Assembly (NCBI GenBank): GCA_903865745.1
Contig: CAIPKV010000062.1
Coordinates: 1-64,000 of the forward strand
Length of the DNA: 64,000 bases
Origin: an uncultured Verrucomicrobia subdivision 3 bacterium
Lineage (GTDB): Bacteria; Verrucomicrobiota; Verrucomicrobiia; Limisphaerales; UBA11358
Direction: 5' to 3'
A program made the position numbers and the translations under genes. The stretch's first letter is position 1, and each line of letters starts with the position of its first letter. Of this stretch, positions 51,647-60,212 are shown one piece after another. Below the pieces are notes generated by a model, which made no database searches, had not been told where the DNA came from, and saw only the letters and a program-made list of their open reading frames with translations.

Positions 51647-52714
51647 ATGATTCAGATCTCTGCCACCCTTGCCCATGCCCCGCGCGTCAGCGTGGTGATA
51701 CTAAATTACAACGGACAAATGTGGCTTCCGCGTTGCCTCGATTCCCTCGCTCGTCAGACGATTTTTTCGGAAATAGAAGTTGTCTTGACAGATAACAACT
51801 CAGGAGATGATTCCGTAAATATCGCCCAAGAATGGTTCGCTGCAAGCAGAGTGAAAGGGCGAGTCGTTCAGAATGGCAAAAACCTTTTTTACTGCGGAGC
51901 CAACAATAACGGGGCGGCGGTGGCAACCGGAGAATTTTTGCTCTTCCTTAATCAAGATGCCTGGCTGGAGGTAGATTGTTTGGAGAAATTATATACCGCA
52001 ACAAAGCGCGTAGGTGCGGATGCGGCCGCCCCTCTAGTGCTAGATTACGACGACGACAACTATCAAAGCGGCGGCGTTGTCGGGTTCGACTGTTTTGGTT
52101 TAGCTACAGGTGGGCCACCGGCTGAAAAAGTTGTCGAAACTTTTGCCTCACCCGGCTGCAGTTTGTTTATTCGAGCAGAGGTGTTTCATAAGATTGGCGC
52201 TTTTCCACCGGAAATAATGGGGTATGCGGACGAGATTGATCTCTCTTGGCGGACTTGGATAGCTGGCGGGAAGATTGTTTGTGTTCCCCAGGCACGCGTA
52301 CATCACCGAGGGGCGGCTGTGGTAAATCCTAAAGGTCAAACAAAAGTCATTGAACACCGAACGTCAGATTCCAAGCGGTTTCTAACGAACCGCAACAATC
52401 TTTTATGCCTGTTAAAGAATGGCCAGCATATTTTACTATTGCTAGCGGTTCCCCACCTGCTGCTACTGGCCGCAGAAGCTTTAGCTATGCTGATTTTAAC
52501 CCGTCGGTGGAGCCATATACGTTCAGCCTATCTGGCTGCAATCTGGAGCGCCTTTCAAATGCGCAGCCATGTTTTTGAATGGCGCCAACGGATTGCAAAG
52601 TTTCGCAAACGCGGTGATTTTTTTATGTTCCGTTTTTTGAAATTGAAACCCAGCCGGTGGGTGGAAGCTAGGCAGGCGTGGAAGTATGGTCCGCCGAAGG
52701 TGGATGCAAAATGA
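51647..52714 (+). CDS. GT2-family glycosyltransferase (rhamnosyltransferase-like)
   Basis: A 355-residue GT-A transferase. VSVVILNYNGQMWLPRCLDSL, IEVVLTDNNSGDDSVNIAQE and the metal site LLFLNQDAWLEVD follow the WcaA/rhamnosyltransferase layout; FPPEIMGYADEIDLSWRTWIAGG contains the acidic D-E-I-D-L-S-W catalytic segment typical of these enzymes. One hydrophobic segment (about 265-285) may anchor it. Possible Shine-Dalgarno GGGAG lies about 12 bases upstream of the ATG. The region from here on is more AT-rich than the left part. Confidence 0.88.
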   Translation: MIQISATLAHAPRVSVVILNYNGQMWLPRCLDSLARQTIFSEIEVVLTDNNSGDDSVNIAQEWFAASRVKGRVVQNGKNLFYCGANNNGAAVATGEFLLFLNQDAWLEVDCLEKLYTATKRVGADAAAPLVLDYDDDNYQSGGVVGFDCFGLATGGPPAEKVVETFASPGCSLFIRAEVFHKIGAFPPEIMGYADEIDLSWRTWIAGGKIVCVPQARVHHRGAAVVNPKGQTKVIEHRTSDSKRFLTNRNNLLCLLKNGQHILLLLAVPHLLLLAAEALAMLILTRRWSHIRSAYLAAIWSAFQMRSHVFEWRQRIAKFRKRGDFFMFRFLKLKPSRWVEARQAWKYGPPKVDAK

Positions 52715-52876
52715 TTACCTCGGAATGTCACCAAGCCTGCTTGCAGGTCCACAGTCAGCACAGCCTTATATTGATATTAGGGCCAAATGACACACGCTCG
52801 CCGTCCAAATGAATCGGTTCATCGTCAATAAAAAAGCAAACTGTTGCTATGCTACAGTTGGAAAATAATCATATAC

Positions 52877-54880
52877 ATGGCAAAGAACCCATCTAAAAAA
52901 CCCCAGGATACAAGAAAATCGACCAGTAATAAGCAGGTACAGCCTACCGACCCAAGTACCCTTTCCCGCCAAGACTCTATTGCTATGCTAGTCACAGCAC
53001 TGTTTTTGATAATATTATCAATTCGGATTCCAAAAGAAGCTGCAAATACAGACTTGGATCCATCATGGTGTTCGGTCCTGTATTTTGCTCATGAACATGG
53101 TCTGCAATTTGGAACCCAATGTGTCTTCACTTACGGACCTATGGGATATTTCACCACGGATCGCTTTACCGGCTTCGAAGGAATGTCGCTATTAGCATGG
53201 GACACATCGCTTTATTCCATAATCTGCATCGGAGTGTGCTTGATAGCGTGGCGTATAAAGTTAGCGTGGCGATGTTTAATGTTGGGGATGTTCATTCTTT
53301 TACCAGCTGTTTGCCACAGCGGATTTGACTTGCCATGCGAAATCGGCCTTTTTTGTTGGGCCATTCTTTGTCTAGTTGAAAATGGCAAATCGCTGATTTT
53401 GAAACTGCTTGCACTGGCCGCATTTGCTGTGGCCTTATCTTTCAGCAAGATGACATTTCTTGTCCTCGCCGGAATTACGCTATCTACGGTGGCTGCGGAC
53501 CTCTGGTTTCGTGGGCGAAGACGATTAACGATCGGCCTGCTCTTGACATTTCTTTTAGGCTCCCTTGGAGTCTGGGCTAACCTTGGCCAAAACCTAACCA
53601 ATTTAGGTGCTTATTTTAAAAATGGGATGGCCATCACCTCCGGCTATGAACAAGCGATGGGCGTGAAACAGTCGGCAAGCCTCTGGGTAGCTATTATCGT
53701 TCTCACGTTATTGGCGATTAGTGCGGCCGCGATACGCTCTGCCAAAGCCAATCTTCCCGGTTCGTTAAATTTATTCTGGCGACGCGGCCTATTATTTGGC
53801 TGGATTTTGGGCTTTATTTTTATCGCTTGGAAACACGGCGCAGTAAGAAGCAATTGTGATTTAGCTGCGGCAGTCATTTTGATCGTGGTATTGGGCTTGG
53901 AGTCTATCCCCGTGTCGTTTCCTAGGACTGGACAGTGGACTCGGTTCCTCGGGCTGGCGTCTTGTATCTGCGCTTTACTGGTTGTTGGCTGGAAGCGACC
54001 AGACTACTTTGATAATTACCCGGCTACGGCGGTGAAACAATTTACTTTTAATGGAAAGACTCTCCTTTGCCCATTCAACTACTTTTTGGATATGGCGGCT
54101 AAATTACAAACTCAAAGTGAGCTTTCCCAACTGCCCAAGATACAGAAAATCGTCGGGCATTCTTCCGTGGACGTTTTTGGATTCTTTCAAGGGTATGCCA
54201 TATTCAACAACCTTAATTATCATCCACGACCGGTATTTCAAGGATACACGGTTTACAACGCGGATTTGATGCATTTGAACGAGGACTTTTATGAATCAAA
54301 AGCAGCTCCTGAATACGTGCTGTTTAATTTGCACTCGATTGATGGGCGCTATCCCCCTTTGGACGATGCGTACCTGTTCAGAGACCTACTCTTCAATTAT
54401 GTCCCCGTTGAAACGGAAAAGCCATTTTTGCTTTTAAAAAAGCAATATTCTAATCTGCCCAAAATGACATTGTTACGCGAACTCACAGTTAGTGTGAGTC
54501 AGCCAATTGACCTGACACAGTTTGGCGACGTTGATCTATGGATGCAGGTTAACATAACGCCCAGCCCGCTGGGAAAACTGCGCAGTTTTTTGGCACAACC
54601 ACCCGAGGTTTATCTTGCTGTTTGGGGTAAACAAGGGCCGGTAACCGGTTTTCGCTCGCCGGTGCCGATGTTATCGGCTGGTTTTTTGGCGAGCCCATTC
54701 GCATTTGCTAATGCCGATGTTTTAAATCTTTACCACGGCCAAGTTGCCCGTCCATCAGCTTGGTCTGTAGAAATTGCCCCCGACACTCGCCAGTTTTGGC
54801 AGAACAAAATTACCTGCCGGATTTTCAAAGTTGAAAATAAGCTCGGTCGCAATGTCACAGCAGAACAACCTCAATTGTAG
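52877..54880 (+). CDS. Large polytopic membrane protein, GT-C-like
   Basis: A 667-residue protein with a basic N-terminal tail (MAKNPSKKPQDTRKS), about eleven membrane segments between residues 35 and 380 and a long soluble C-terminal domain. The first periplasmic loop is NTDLDPSWCSVLYFAHEHGLQFG, containing an acidic pair as in GT-C enzymes, then FTYGPMGYFTTDRFTGFEG. The ATG at 52877 is chosen over an upstream in-frame start because the preceding residues are unlike a signal. No named family recognised. It may polymerise or transfer lipid-linked sugars. Confidence 0.75.
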   Translation: MAKNPSKKPQDTRKSTSNKQVQPTDPSTLSRQDSIAMLVTALFLIILSIRIPKEAANTDLDPSWCSVLYFAHEHGLQFGTQCVFTYGPMGYFTTDRFTGFEGMSLLAWDTSLYSIICIGVCLIAWRIKLAWRCLMLGMFILLPAVCHSGFDLPCEIGLFCWAILCLVENGKSLILKLLALAAFAVALSFSKMTFLVLAGITLSTVAADLWFRGRRRLTIGLLLTFLLGSLGVWANLGQNLTNLGAYFKNGMAITSGYEQAMGVKQSASLWVAIIVLTLLAISAAAIRSAKANLPGSLNLFWRRGLLFGWILGFIFIAWKHGAVRSNCDLAAAVILIVVLGLESIPVSFPRTGQWTRFLGLASCICALLVVGWKRPDYFDNYPATAVKQFTFNGKTLLCPFNYFLDMAAKLQTQSELSQLPKIQKIVGHSSVDVFGFFQGYAIFNNLNYHPRPVFQGYTVYNADLMHLNEDFYESKAAPEYVLFNLHSIDGRYPPLDDAYLFRDLLFNYVPVETEKPFLLLKKQYSNLPKMTLLRELTVSVSQPIDLTQFGDVDLWMQVNITPSPLGKLRSFLAQPPEVYLAVWGKQGPVTGFRSPVPMLSAGFLASPFAFANADVLNLYHGQVARPSAWSVEIAPDTRQFWQNKITCRIFKVENKLGRNVTAEQPQL

Positions 54881-55012
54881 GAAACAACCCCTTTTTAAGG
54901 AGCTTAACATCAGTAAATACAATTTTAATTCCACCATCGATAATCATAGTCCCGATGGTCCAACTTTCCGAAGATTGGCTTGTAATTCCAAGACTGCCAA
55001 ATAGCATTCAGC

Positions 55013-55798
55013 ATGAGCAAGTTTGAATGCTACATCACATTCTATTCTGGGACAAACCGAGCCTTAGAAGAATTTGAGAAAACACTCAAACCTCTGGCCA
55101 AAATGGCAGAGCGTTTCAAAACAATTAATGTCGTTTTCTGTCAGGAGGAACTCGCTGGGGTCATTGAAAAGCTAGGAGAATATTTTAATGGGACAGGCAT
55201 CTGCTTTAATCCGCGGTTTCGACGGGTCCGGGAAGGGGTTTTGTTACCGATTTCAACTTACCACTTGATTCAAGAAGAAGGCAATCCCGAAGACTATATT
55301 TACTACAGCGAATCAGACCATATTTTACAGGTTGAAAATAACTTTTGGGAACCAGTTTTATTTGAAGTTCAACGTGGCAATGTAGTTATGCCCCATAGAA
55401 TCGGTAAATATCCTATTTGGTTTAAGGGACGTGAATATTTACAGTGGCAGGATTATCATTTGGGAAATTACAGGAAAGCCGATTATAAAAAACATTCCGA
55501 CTTGTTTGATTCAGTAACGGGTGACTATTCAGCATACTGTGGCTCCCATTTTTGTCTGCGCTCGGTAGTTCAAAAGCATAAACTCTCCATCCCTTGGAGT
55601 ACCAACCGAGCTTGGCTCGGAATGACGGTCTATGCCAACCGTTTTTCTAGGAAACGACTTTTTCCGGGCGTGGCTCCTTACGGGCTTTTGTTAGAAGCTC
55701 CCAGTTTAGTTTTTGAGTCTAACGGTCAGACGGTTTTGAAACCAAAGAGAATAGGTGATTTGCATGTTATTCACCTGTCAAAAAGCTGCCAGATTTGA
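55013..55798 (+). CDS. Hypothetical protein, possible GT-A-like enzyme
   Basis: A 261-residue soluble protein I cannot place in a family. CYITFYSGTNRALEEFEKTL is the first strand region, INVVFCQEELAGVIEKLGEY follows, and EDYIYYSESDHILQVENNFWE (about 93-113) contains an acidic ESDH element in the position of a DxD motif. HFCLRSVVQKHKLSIPW comes later. Together with its place among glycosyltransferase genes, a GT-A-like transferase is possible but unproven. It converges with the FkbM gene at 55811. Confidence 0.65.
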   Translation: MSKFECYITFYSGTNRALEEFEKTLKPLAKMAERFKTINVVFCQEELAGVIEKLGEYFNGTGICFNPRFRRVREGVLLPISTYHLIQEEGNPEDYIYYSESDHILQVENNFWEPVLFEVQRGNVVMPHRIGKYPIWFKGREYLQWQDYHLGNYRKADYKKHSDLFDSVTGDYSAYCGSHFCLRSVVQKHKLSIPWSTNRAWLGMTVYANRFSRKRLFPGVAPYGLLLEAPSLVFESNGQTVLKPKRIGDLHVIHLSKSCQI

Positions 55799-55810
55799 TC
55801 CCTCAACATA

Positions 55811-56590
55811 TCACCCGCGCTGCCAGGCTTCAGTAGAGCCGGCTTTCCCAACCAGTTTCAGCCCGGCTTTTGCGAGAATTTGCCGGCACGCCGCGGTCTT
55901 GGCCTCACCAATAATCGAGTCATGAAACTCAATGACCGCCAAGCGGTAATTGGACAGTAAATCTTGAGCTTCCTCCAAGACGACTCCCTCAGCACCCTCA
56001 ACATCCATAATCAGGGCATTGAATGGGCCATAGCGATCATCAAGCTCCTTAAGTGACCGGCTAGGCAAACGAATCTGCACACTGTTCTTTTGCTGTGTCG
56101 AGCCATCCATAATGAGCGATGGGTTTACATAAAAAGTCACCTCGGATGGCACGCCCGCAGCACAATGTTCAATGATGAAACCGGCATTGTTCGCCTGTCG
56201 ATTTTTAGTGAGCCAGGGAATCAAAAAGGGATTTGCCTCAACGACCAAATGCTGGGCGCGGTTTTTCAACAATTTATTGGTCGTGCAAGCGACAACCCCC
56301 AGACAGGCGCCTAATTCAACGACCCGGTCATCGGGAAGCAGGAACTTTTTTATAAGCTCTCTTTCGGCTGCTTCGTAACCTTCCGCTCGGCAACAGGCTC
56401 CTCGCCAACCAATGGTGGTCATGTCGCGCGGAACACTGAAATTGCAGCCGTCAATTTGAAACCTTCCACCACGGATATCCACTAACAAGCCGAGGCAGGG
56501 ATTGAGTATGTAATGGTTGAAAATCTGCGATATTTTGCTTCGCGCTATGACACTTGAGGCATCCTGGTTTGCATAGACAGGAAATTTCAT
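55811..56590 (-). CDS. FkbM-family methyltransferase
   Basis: A 259-residue protein with the FkbM layout: DDRVVELGACLGVVACTTNKLL (motif I), LVVEANPFLIPWLTKNRQAN (motif II), and FNALIMDVEGAEGVVLEEAQDLL (FkbM acidic motif). The frame extends upstream to 56731 but the ATG at 56590 (MKFPVYANQD) starts the homologous part; upstream codons look noncoding. It is most similar in style to FkbM proteins of O-antigen loci and less to the two other methyltransferase-like proteins at 35.8 and 41.2 kb. Sugar O-methylation is inferred. Confidence 0.85.
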   Translation of the reverse strand: MKFPVYANQDASSVIARSKISQIFNHYILNPCLGLLVDIRGGRFQIDGCNFSVPRDMTTIGWRGACCRAEGYEAAERELIKKFLLPDDRVVELGACLGVVACTTNKLLKNRAQHLVVEANPFLIPWLTKNRQANNAGFIIEHCAAGVPSEVTFYVNPSLIMDGSTQQKNSVQIRLPSRSLKELDDRYGPFNALIMDVEGAEGVVLEEAQDLLSNYRLAVIEFHDSIIGEAKTAACRQILAKAGLKLVGKAGSTEAWQRG

Positions 56591-56869
56591 TTTATTTAAC
56601 AAATATAGACAAAAACAAGTAATAATGGCGATAAAATTCGTTATCGGCTGATTTGCCAGAGCGCAGCTCAATTGCTTATGGGGAGCGGAGTTCAGCCAAT
56701 GCCAGATGTGGAAAATTAGATTTTTAAACACATGCGGTTACACCGCGCGCACGACTGTCAATCTCCTATGGACTTTGAATGTCAACTCAACTAAAACATG
56801 TTCATGTGTCAACCCCAGCACTGTCCTACAAATTGAGGCAAACCCATTAAACGAATTTAATCTGTCGGC

Positions 56870-57820
56870 ATGAAGACTTCATTAATCGTTGGCGCTAACG
56901 GACAAGATGGAAAATTATTGACCGAACTGCTTCTACGCCGCGGTCATAGAATTGTAGGCATAAGTCGCTCCCAAACTTGGAGTGTGCCGCCTGAAAATTG
57001 GGAAGCCGTGGATATTCTCCGACCCGAATCGGTTTCAGCACTGCTCCAAAGATTACAGCCCGACGAGTGTTATTACTTGCCCGCGTTTTATGGTTCAGCT
57101 GAAGACACCTCATTAACACCCGGAAACATGCTTTATTTTGAGCACAGCTATGCCGTCCATGTGCGCGGACTGATTGTGTTTTTGCACGCTATTGCAATAA
57201 GTTCGTCACAGACGCGATTGTTCTATGCAGCATCATCGCATGTATTCGGAACACCTTGGACGCAACCCCAGGATGAATCCACCCCCTTTAGACCGGAAAG
57301 TATTTATGGTATAACCAAGGCCACGGGCATATATACCTGCAGATATTATCGTCGGGAACTAGATATTTTTGCATCGACCGGCATTCTTTTCAACCATGAA
57401 TCATACCTGCGTCCCGCAAAATACGTATCTTCAAAAATTGTGTATGGAGTTCGCGCCTTTCAAAAAGACCGGTCACAGCGTTTCGAACTGGGTGATTTAA
57501 ATGCCGTGGTAGATTGGGGTTTCGCTGGTGATTTTGTTGAGGCCATGACGCGGATTTTGGCACACGACACAGCGGAAGATTTTGTCGTCGCCACCGGAGA
57601 GGCGCACACAGTCGGTGAATTTCTTCAAATTACTTGTGAAATTGCCGGTGTTGATTGGCGTGAATGCGTGTCCGTCAACCCTAGCCTGCTAAAAAATAAA
57701 ACCAGCAACCTAGTTGGGAATAGTGAAAAACTGCGGCTACTGACCGGCTGGCAACCGACGGTCACCTTCCGGGAAATGATTGAAAAACTCTGGCTTCACG
57801 CCCGCGATAATCAGCGTTAA
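56870..57820 (+). CDS. GDP-mannose 4,6-dehydratase-like SDR protein
   Basis: A 316-residue extended SDR protein with GANGQDGKLLTELLLRRGH (8-26), matching the Gmd cofactor loop (GxxGQDG). It keeps YYLPAFYGSAED, FYAASSHVFGTP and the Y-x3-K in SIYGITKATG, and ends with [21 protein letters not shown] and FVVATGEAHTVGEFLQ, all parallel to Gmd segments. It lacks several Gmd residues (for example the RRSS donor/cofactor loop is ISRSQTW), so it is a divergent paralog rather than a second Gmd; a reductase or other sugar-nucleotide modification is possible. It converges with gmd. Confidence 0.8.
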   Translation: MKTSLIVGANGQDGKLLTELLLRRGHRIVGISRSQTWSVPPENWEAVDILRPESVSALLQRLQPDECYYLPAFYGSAEDTSLTPGNMLYFEHSYAVHVRGLIVFLHAIAISSSQTRLFYAASSHVFGTPWTQPQDESTPFRPESIYGITKATGIYTCRYYRRELDIFASTGILFNHESYLRPAKYVSSKIVYGVRAFQKDRSQRFELGDLNAVVDWGFAGDFVEAMTRILAHDTAEDFVVATGEAHTVGEFLQITCEIAGVDWRECVSVNPSLLKNKTSNLVGNSEKLRLLTGWQPTVTFREMIEKLWLHARDNQR

Positions 57821-57881
57821 ATATTTTACTGGCAAGAATTAGCTACATCTCAACGTTAGTGCGGTTGGGATTAATTGACTT

Positions 57882-58901
57882 CTAGCTCCTCGAAAATTTC
57901 TTTGCGTGTAATTCTCGTTCCGCCAGATCAAGGTCATACTCGGTCATGATCTTCACCATTTCTGAAAAGGAAACTTTAGGACGCCAGCCAAGTTTTTCTT
58001 GAGCCTTGGTGGCATTGCCCAGAAGAAAATCCACTTCACTAGGCCTCATATAGAACTGGTCTATTTTCACATAATCTTGCCAGTTCAAACCAAGCAAGCC
58101 AAAGCTCGCATCCAGAAACTCTCTGATGCTGCGTGATTCTCCAGTCGCGACAACATAATCATCCGGTTTATCTTCTTGTAACATCAACCACATTGCTTCG
58201 ACATAATCCTTGGCATATCCCCAATCGCGTTTGGCGTCAAGATTCCCGAGGTAAAGCTCTTTTTGCAGGCCAACCTTGATGCGCCCAGCGGCCAAAGTTA
58301 TTTTACGCGTGACAAAGTTTTCTCCGCGGCGCTCACTTTCGTGATTGAAAAGGATGCCATTGCTGCAGTGCATTCCGTAGGCTTCGCGGTAGTTGACCGT
58401 ATGCCAATAGCCCGCGACCTTGGCTATGGCGTAGGGACTGCGCGGATGAAACGGCGTGGTTTCACTTTGCGGGGGCGGTGTGGAACCGAACATTTCCGAT
58501 GATGAAGCCTGGTAATAACGTACTGTCTTACCCGCCTGTTTTTGATAGTCACGCGCAGCCTCCAAGAGGCGCAACGTTCCAACATCTGCTACATCCACGG
58601 TATATTCTGGCGTGTCAAAGGAGACGCGAACGTGCGATTGTGCGGCAAGATTATAAATTTCGTCCGGGGCCACGCGCGTGATGATTGTGCGTAGTGAGGA
58701 ACCATCGGTCATGTCACCGTATTCAAGATAAAGTTTTTCTCGCTCGAAATGCCGGGCACCATAGATATGTTCCAACCGCGTACGCGTCAATGAACTGGAG
58801 CGGCGAACGATGCCGTAAATCGTGTAGCCTTTAGCCAATAGTAGTTCCGTCAAATAGGAACCGTCCTGACCCGTTATACCTGTAATCAAAGCACGTTTCA
58901 T
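57882..58901 (-). CDS. gmd: GDP-mannose 4,6-dehydratase
   Basis: A 339-residue enzyme converting GDP-D-mannose to GDP-4-keto-6-deoxy-D-mannose, precursor of GDP-fucose, GDP-rhamnose and others. [15 protein letters not shown] (8-22), [64 protein letters not shown] (Tyr-x3-Lys) and [19 protein letters not shown] are all diagnostic. The ATG at 58901 (MKRALITG) is chosen over upstream codons to 58949. Downstream lies the convergent Gmd-like gene. No fcl or rmd is clearly identified. Confidence 0.96.
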   Translation of the reverse strand: MKRALITGITGQDGSYLTELLLAKGYTIYGIVRRSSSLTRTRLEHIYGARHFEREKLYLEYGDMTDGSSLRTIITRVAPDEIYNLAAQSHVRVSFDTPEYTVDVADVGTLRLLEAARDYQKQAGKTVRYYQASSSEMFGSTPPPQSETTPFHPRSPYAIAKVAGYWHTVNYREAYGMHCSNGILFNHESERRGENFVTRKITLAAGRIKVGLQKELYLGNLDAKRDWGYAKDYVEAMWLMLQEDKPDDYVVATGESRSIREFLDASFGLLGLNWQDYVKIDQFYMRPSEVDFLLGNATKAQEKLGWRPKVSFSEMVKIMTEYDLDLAERELHAKKFSRS

Positions 58902-59073
58902 TTGTTTAGTGAAAATCATATTTGTTATCAAATTCTGGCGCAGCAGCAAGCTTCATCTTTTTTAGGTGACAATTAGAAAACCACCTTGACATGCATAGAC
59001 TAAAATACCCAGTATGCCGTTCACTAAATATATCCGAGGAAGCAGTTTAGCTTACTTATACTTGAATCAAAAT

Positions 59074-60099
59074 ATGAATCAGTTTCAACTGTCGATTTGC
59101 ATCGCTACTCTTAATCGGGCCTCATTTCTACAAGAAACTCTGGATACTATTCTTGCCCAAACAAATGATGAGATTGAAATAGTTATCGTAGACGGGGCCT
59201 CCACAGACAATACTTCAGAAGTAGTAAAAAAAGCAGCTGAGCGCTTTAATCGTTTACGCTATTTGCGGCTTGAAAGGAAAGGGGGGATTGATAACGACTA
59301 TTGTAAAGCTGTGGAATTGGCACAGGGTAAATATGTGTGGCTGTTCACTGATGACGACCTGCTTAAGCCGGGGACGATAAAAGCAATCTTGGAGTCTACC
59401 CGAAAGGATTATAGTTTGATCATCATTAACGCAGAGGTACGAACCAAAAATCTGGATATATGCCTTCAACCGTTGCGGGTCGAGCTTACAGAAAATCGTG
59501 TTTACGGAAGCAACATCCCCGATCGAAATCATCTATTGGCGGACATTGGGGGTTACCTATCGTTTATTGGCGCCGTAGTTATCAAGCGTGAGATATGGTT
59601 ACAACGAGAGAAGGAAAAATATTTTGGAACTGAATTTATTCACATGGGGGTTATTTTTCAATCCCCTTTACCAAGCGATACACTGATGATGGCTTTCCCG
59701 TGGATTATTATTCGTTACGGCAATGCTCAATGGGTGTCTAGAAGTTTTAAGATATGGATGTTCAACTGGCCAGATTTGATTTGGAGCTTTCCCGACTTTG
59801 CCGATTGGGCCAAAAAAAAGATTGCTCCCCGCGAGCCTTGGCAGTCATATTCGCAGTTAATTTTTTTACGGGCACAGGGTCGTTTTTCTATAATTGAATA
59901 CAATTCCATCTTAGTTGGGAAAATTTGCTCGCCTTTTCGGCGTTTTATTACACAACTTATTGCCACTGCGCCAATCAGGCTACTAAATTTCTTCGCTCGT
60001 TATTACGCCCGTTGGATTTTGCGCAAGGTTCCAAGTATTGGTCTCTACGAGTTGGAGACTTGGCATAAAGACATCAACTCCAGCCTGGTTTCAAATTAA
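59074..60099 (+). CDS. GT2-family glycosyltransferase
   Basis: A 341-residue GT-A transferase. FQLSICIATLNRASFLQETL and IEIVIVDGASTDNTSEVVK are the first strand and nucleotide motif; KYVWLFTDDDLLKPGTIKA is the DDD metal site typical of abequosyltransferase (WbaV/RfbV)-like enzymes. The ATG at 59074 is used; an in-frame ATG at 59014 would add 20 residues without homology. The abequosyltransferase resemblance is of interest next to two paratose/tyvelose-epimerase-like genes, but 3,6-dideoxyhexose synthesis genes (rfbF, rfbG, rfbH) are not in the window. Confidence 0.85.
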   Translation: MNQFQLSICIATLNRASFLQETLDTILAQTNDEIEIVIVDGASTDNTSEVVKKAAERFNRLRYLRLERKGGIDNDYCKAVELAQGKYVWLFTDDDLLKPGTIKAILESTRKDYSLIIINAEVRTKNLDICLQPLRVELTENRVYGSNIPDRNHLLADIGGYLSFIGAVVIKREIWLQREKEKYFGTEFIHMGVIFQSPLPSDTLMMAFPWIIIRYGNAQWVSRSFKIWMFNWPDLIWSFPDFADWAKKKIAPREPWQSYSQLIFLRAQGRFSIIEYNSILVGKICSPFRRFITQLIATAPIRLLNFFARYYARWILRKVPSIGLYELETWHKDINSSLVSN

Positions 60100-60212
60100 T
60101 TTAATAGCTTTAAGAAAATATTTAACGCTGCGCCTTCTTAACTCCATTTTAACCAGACTACCCGGAAATATCGCAGGACTTGAATTAGGATTGTGTGCGA
60201 TTAAAAATTTTT

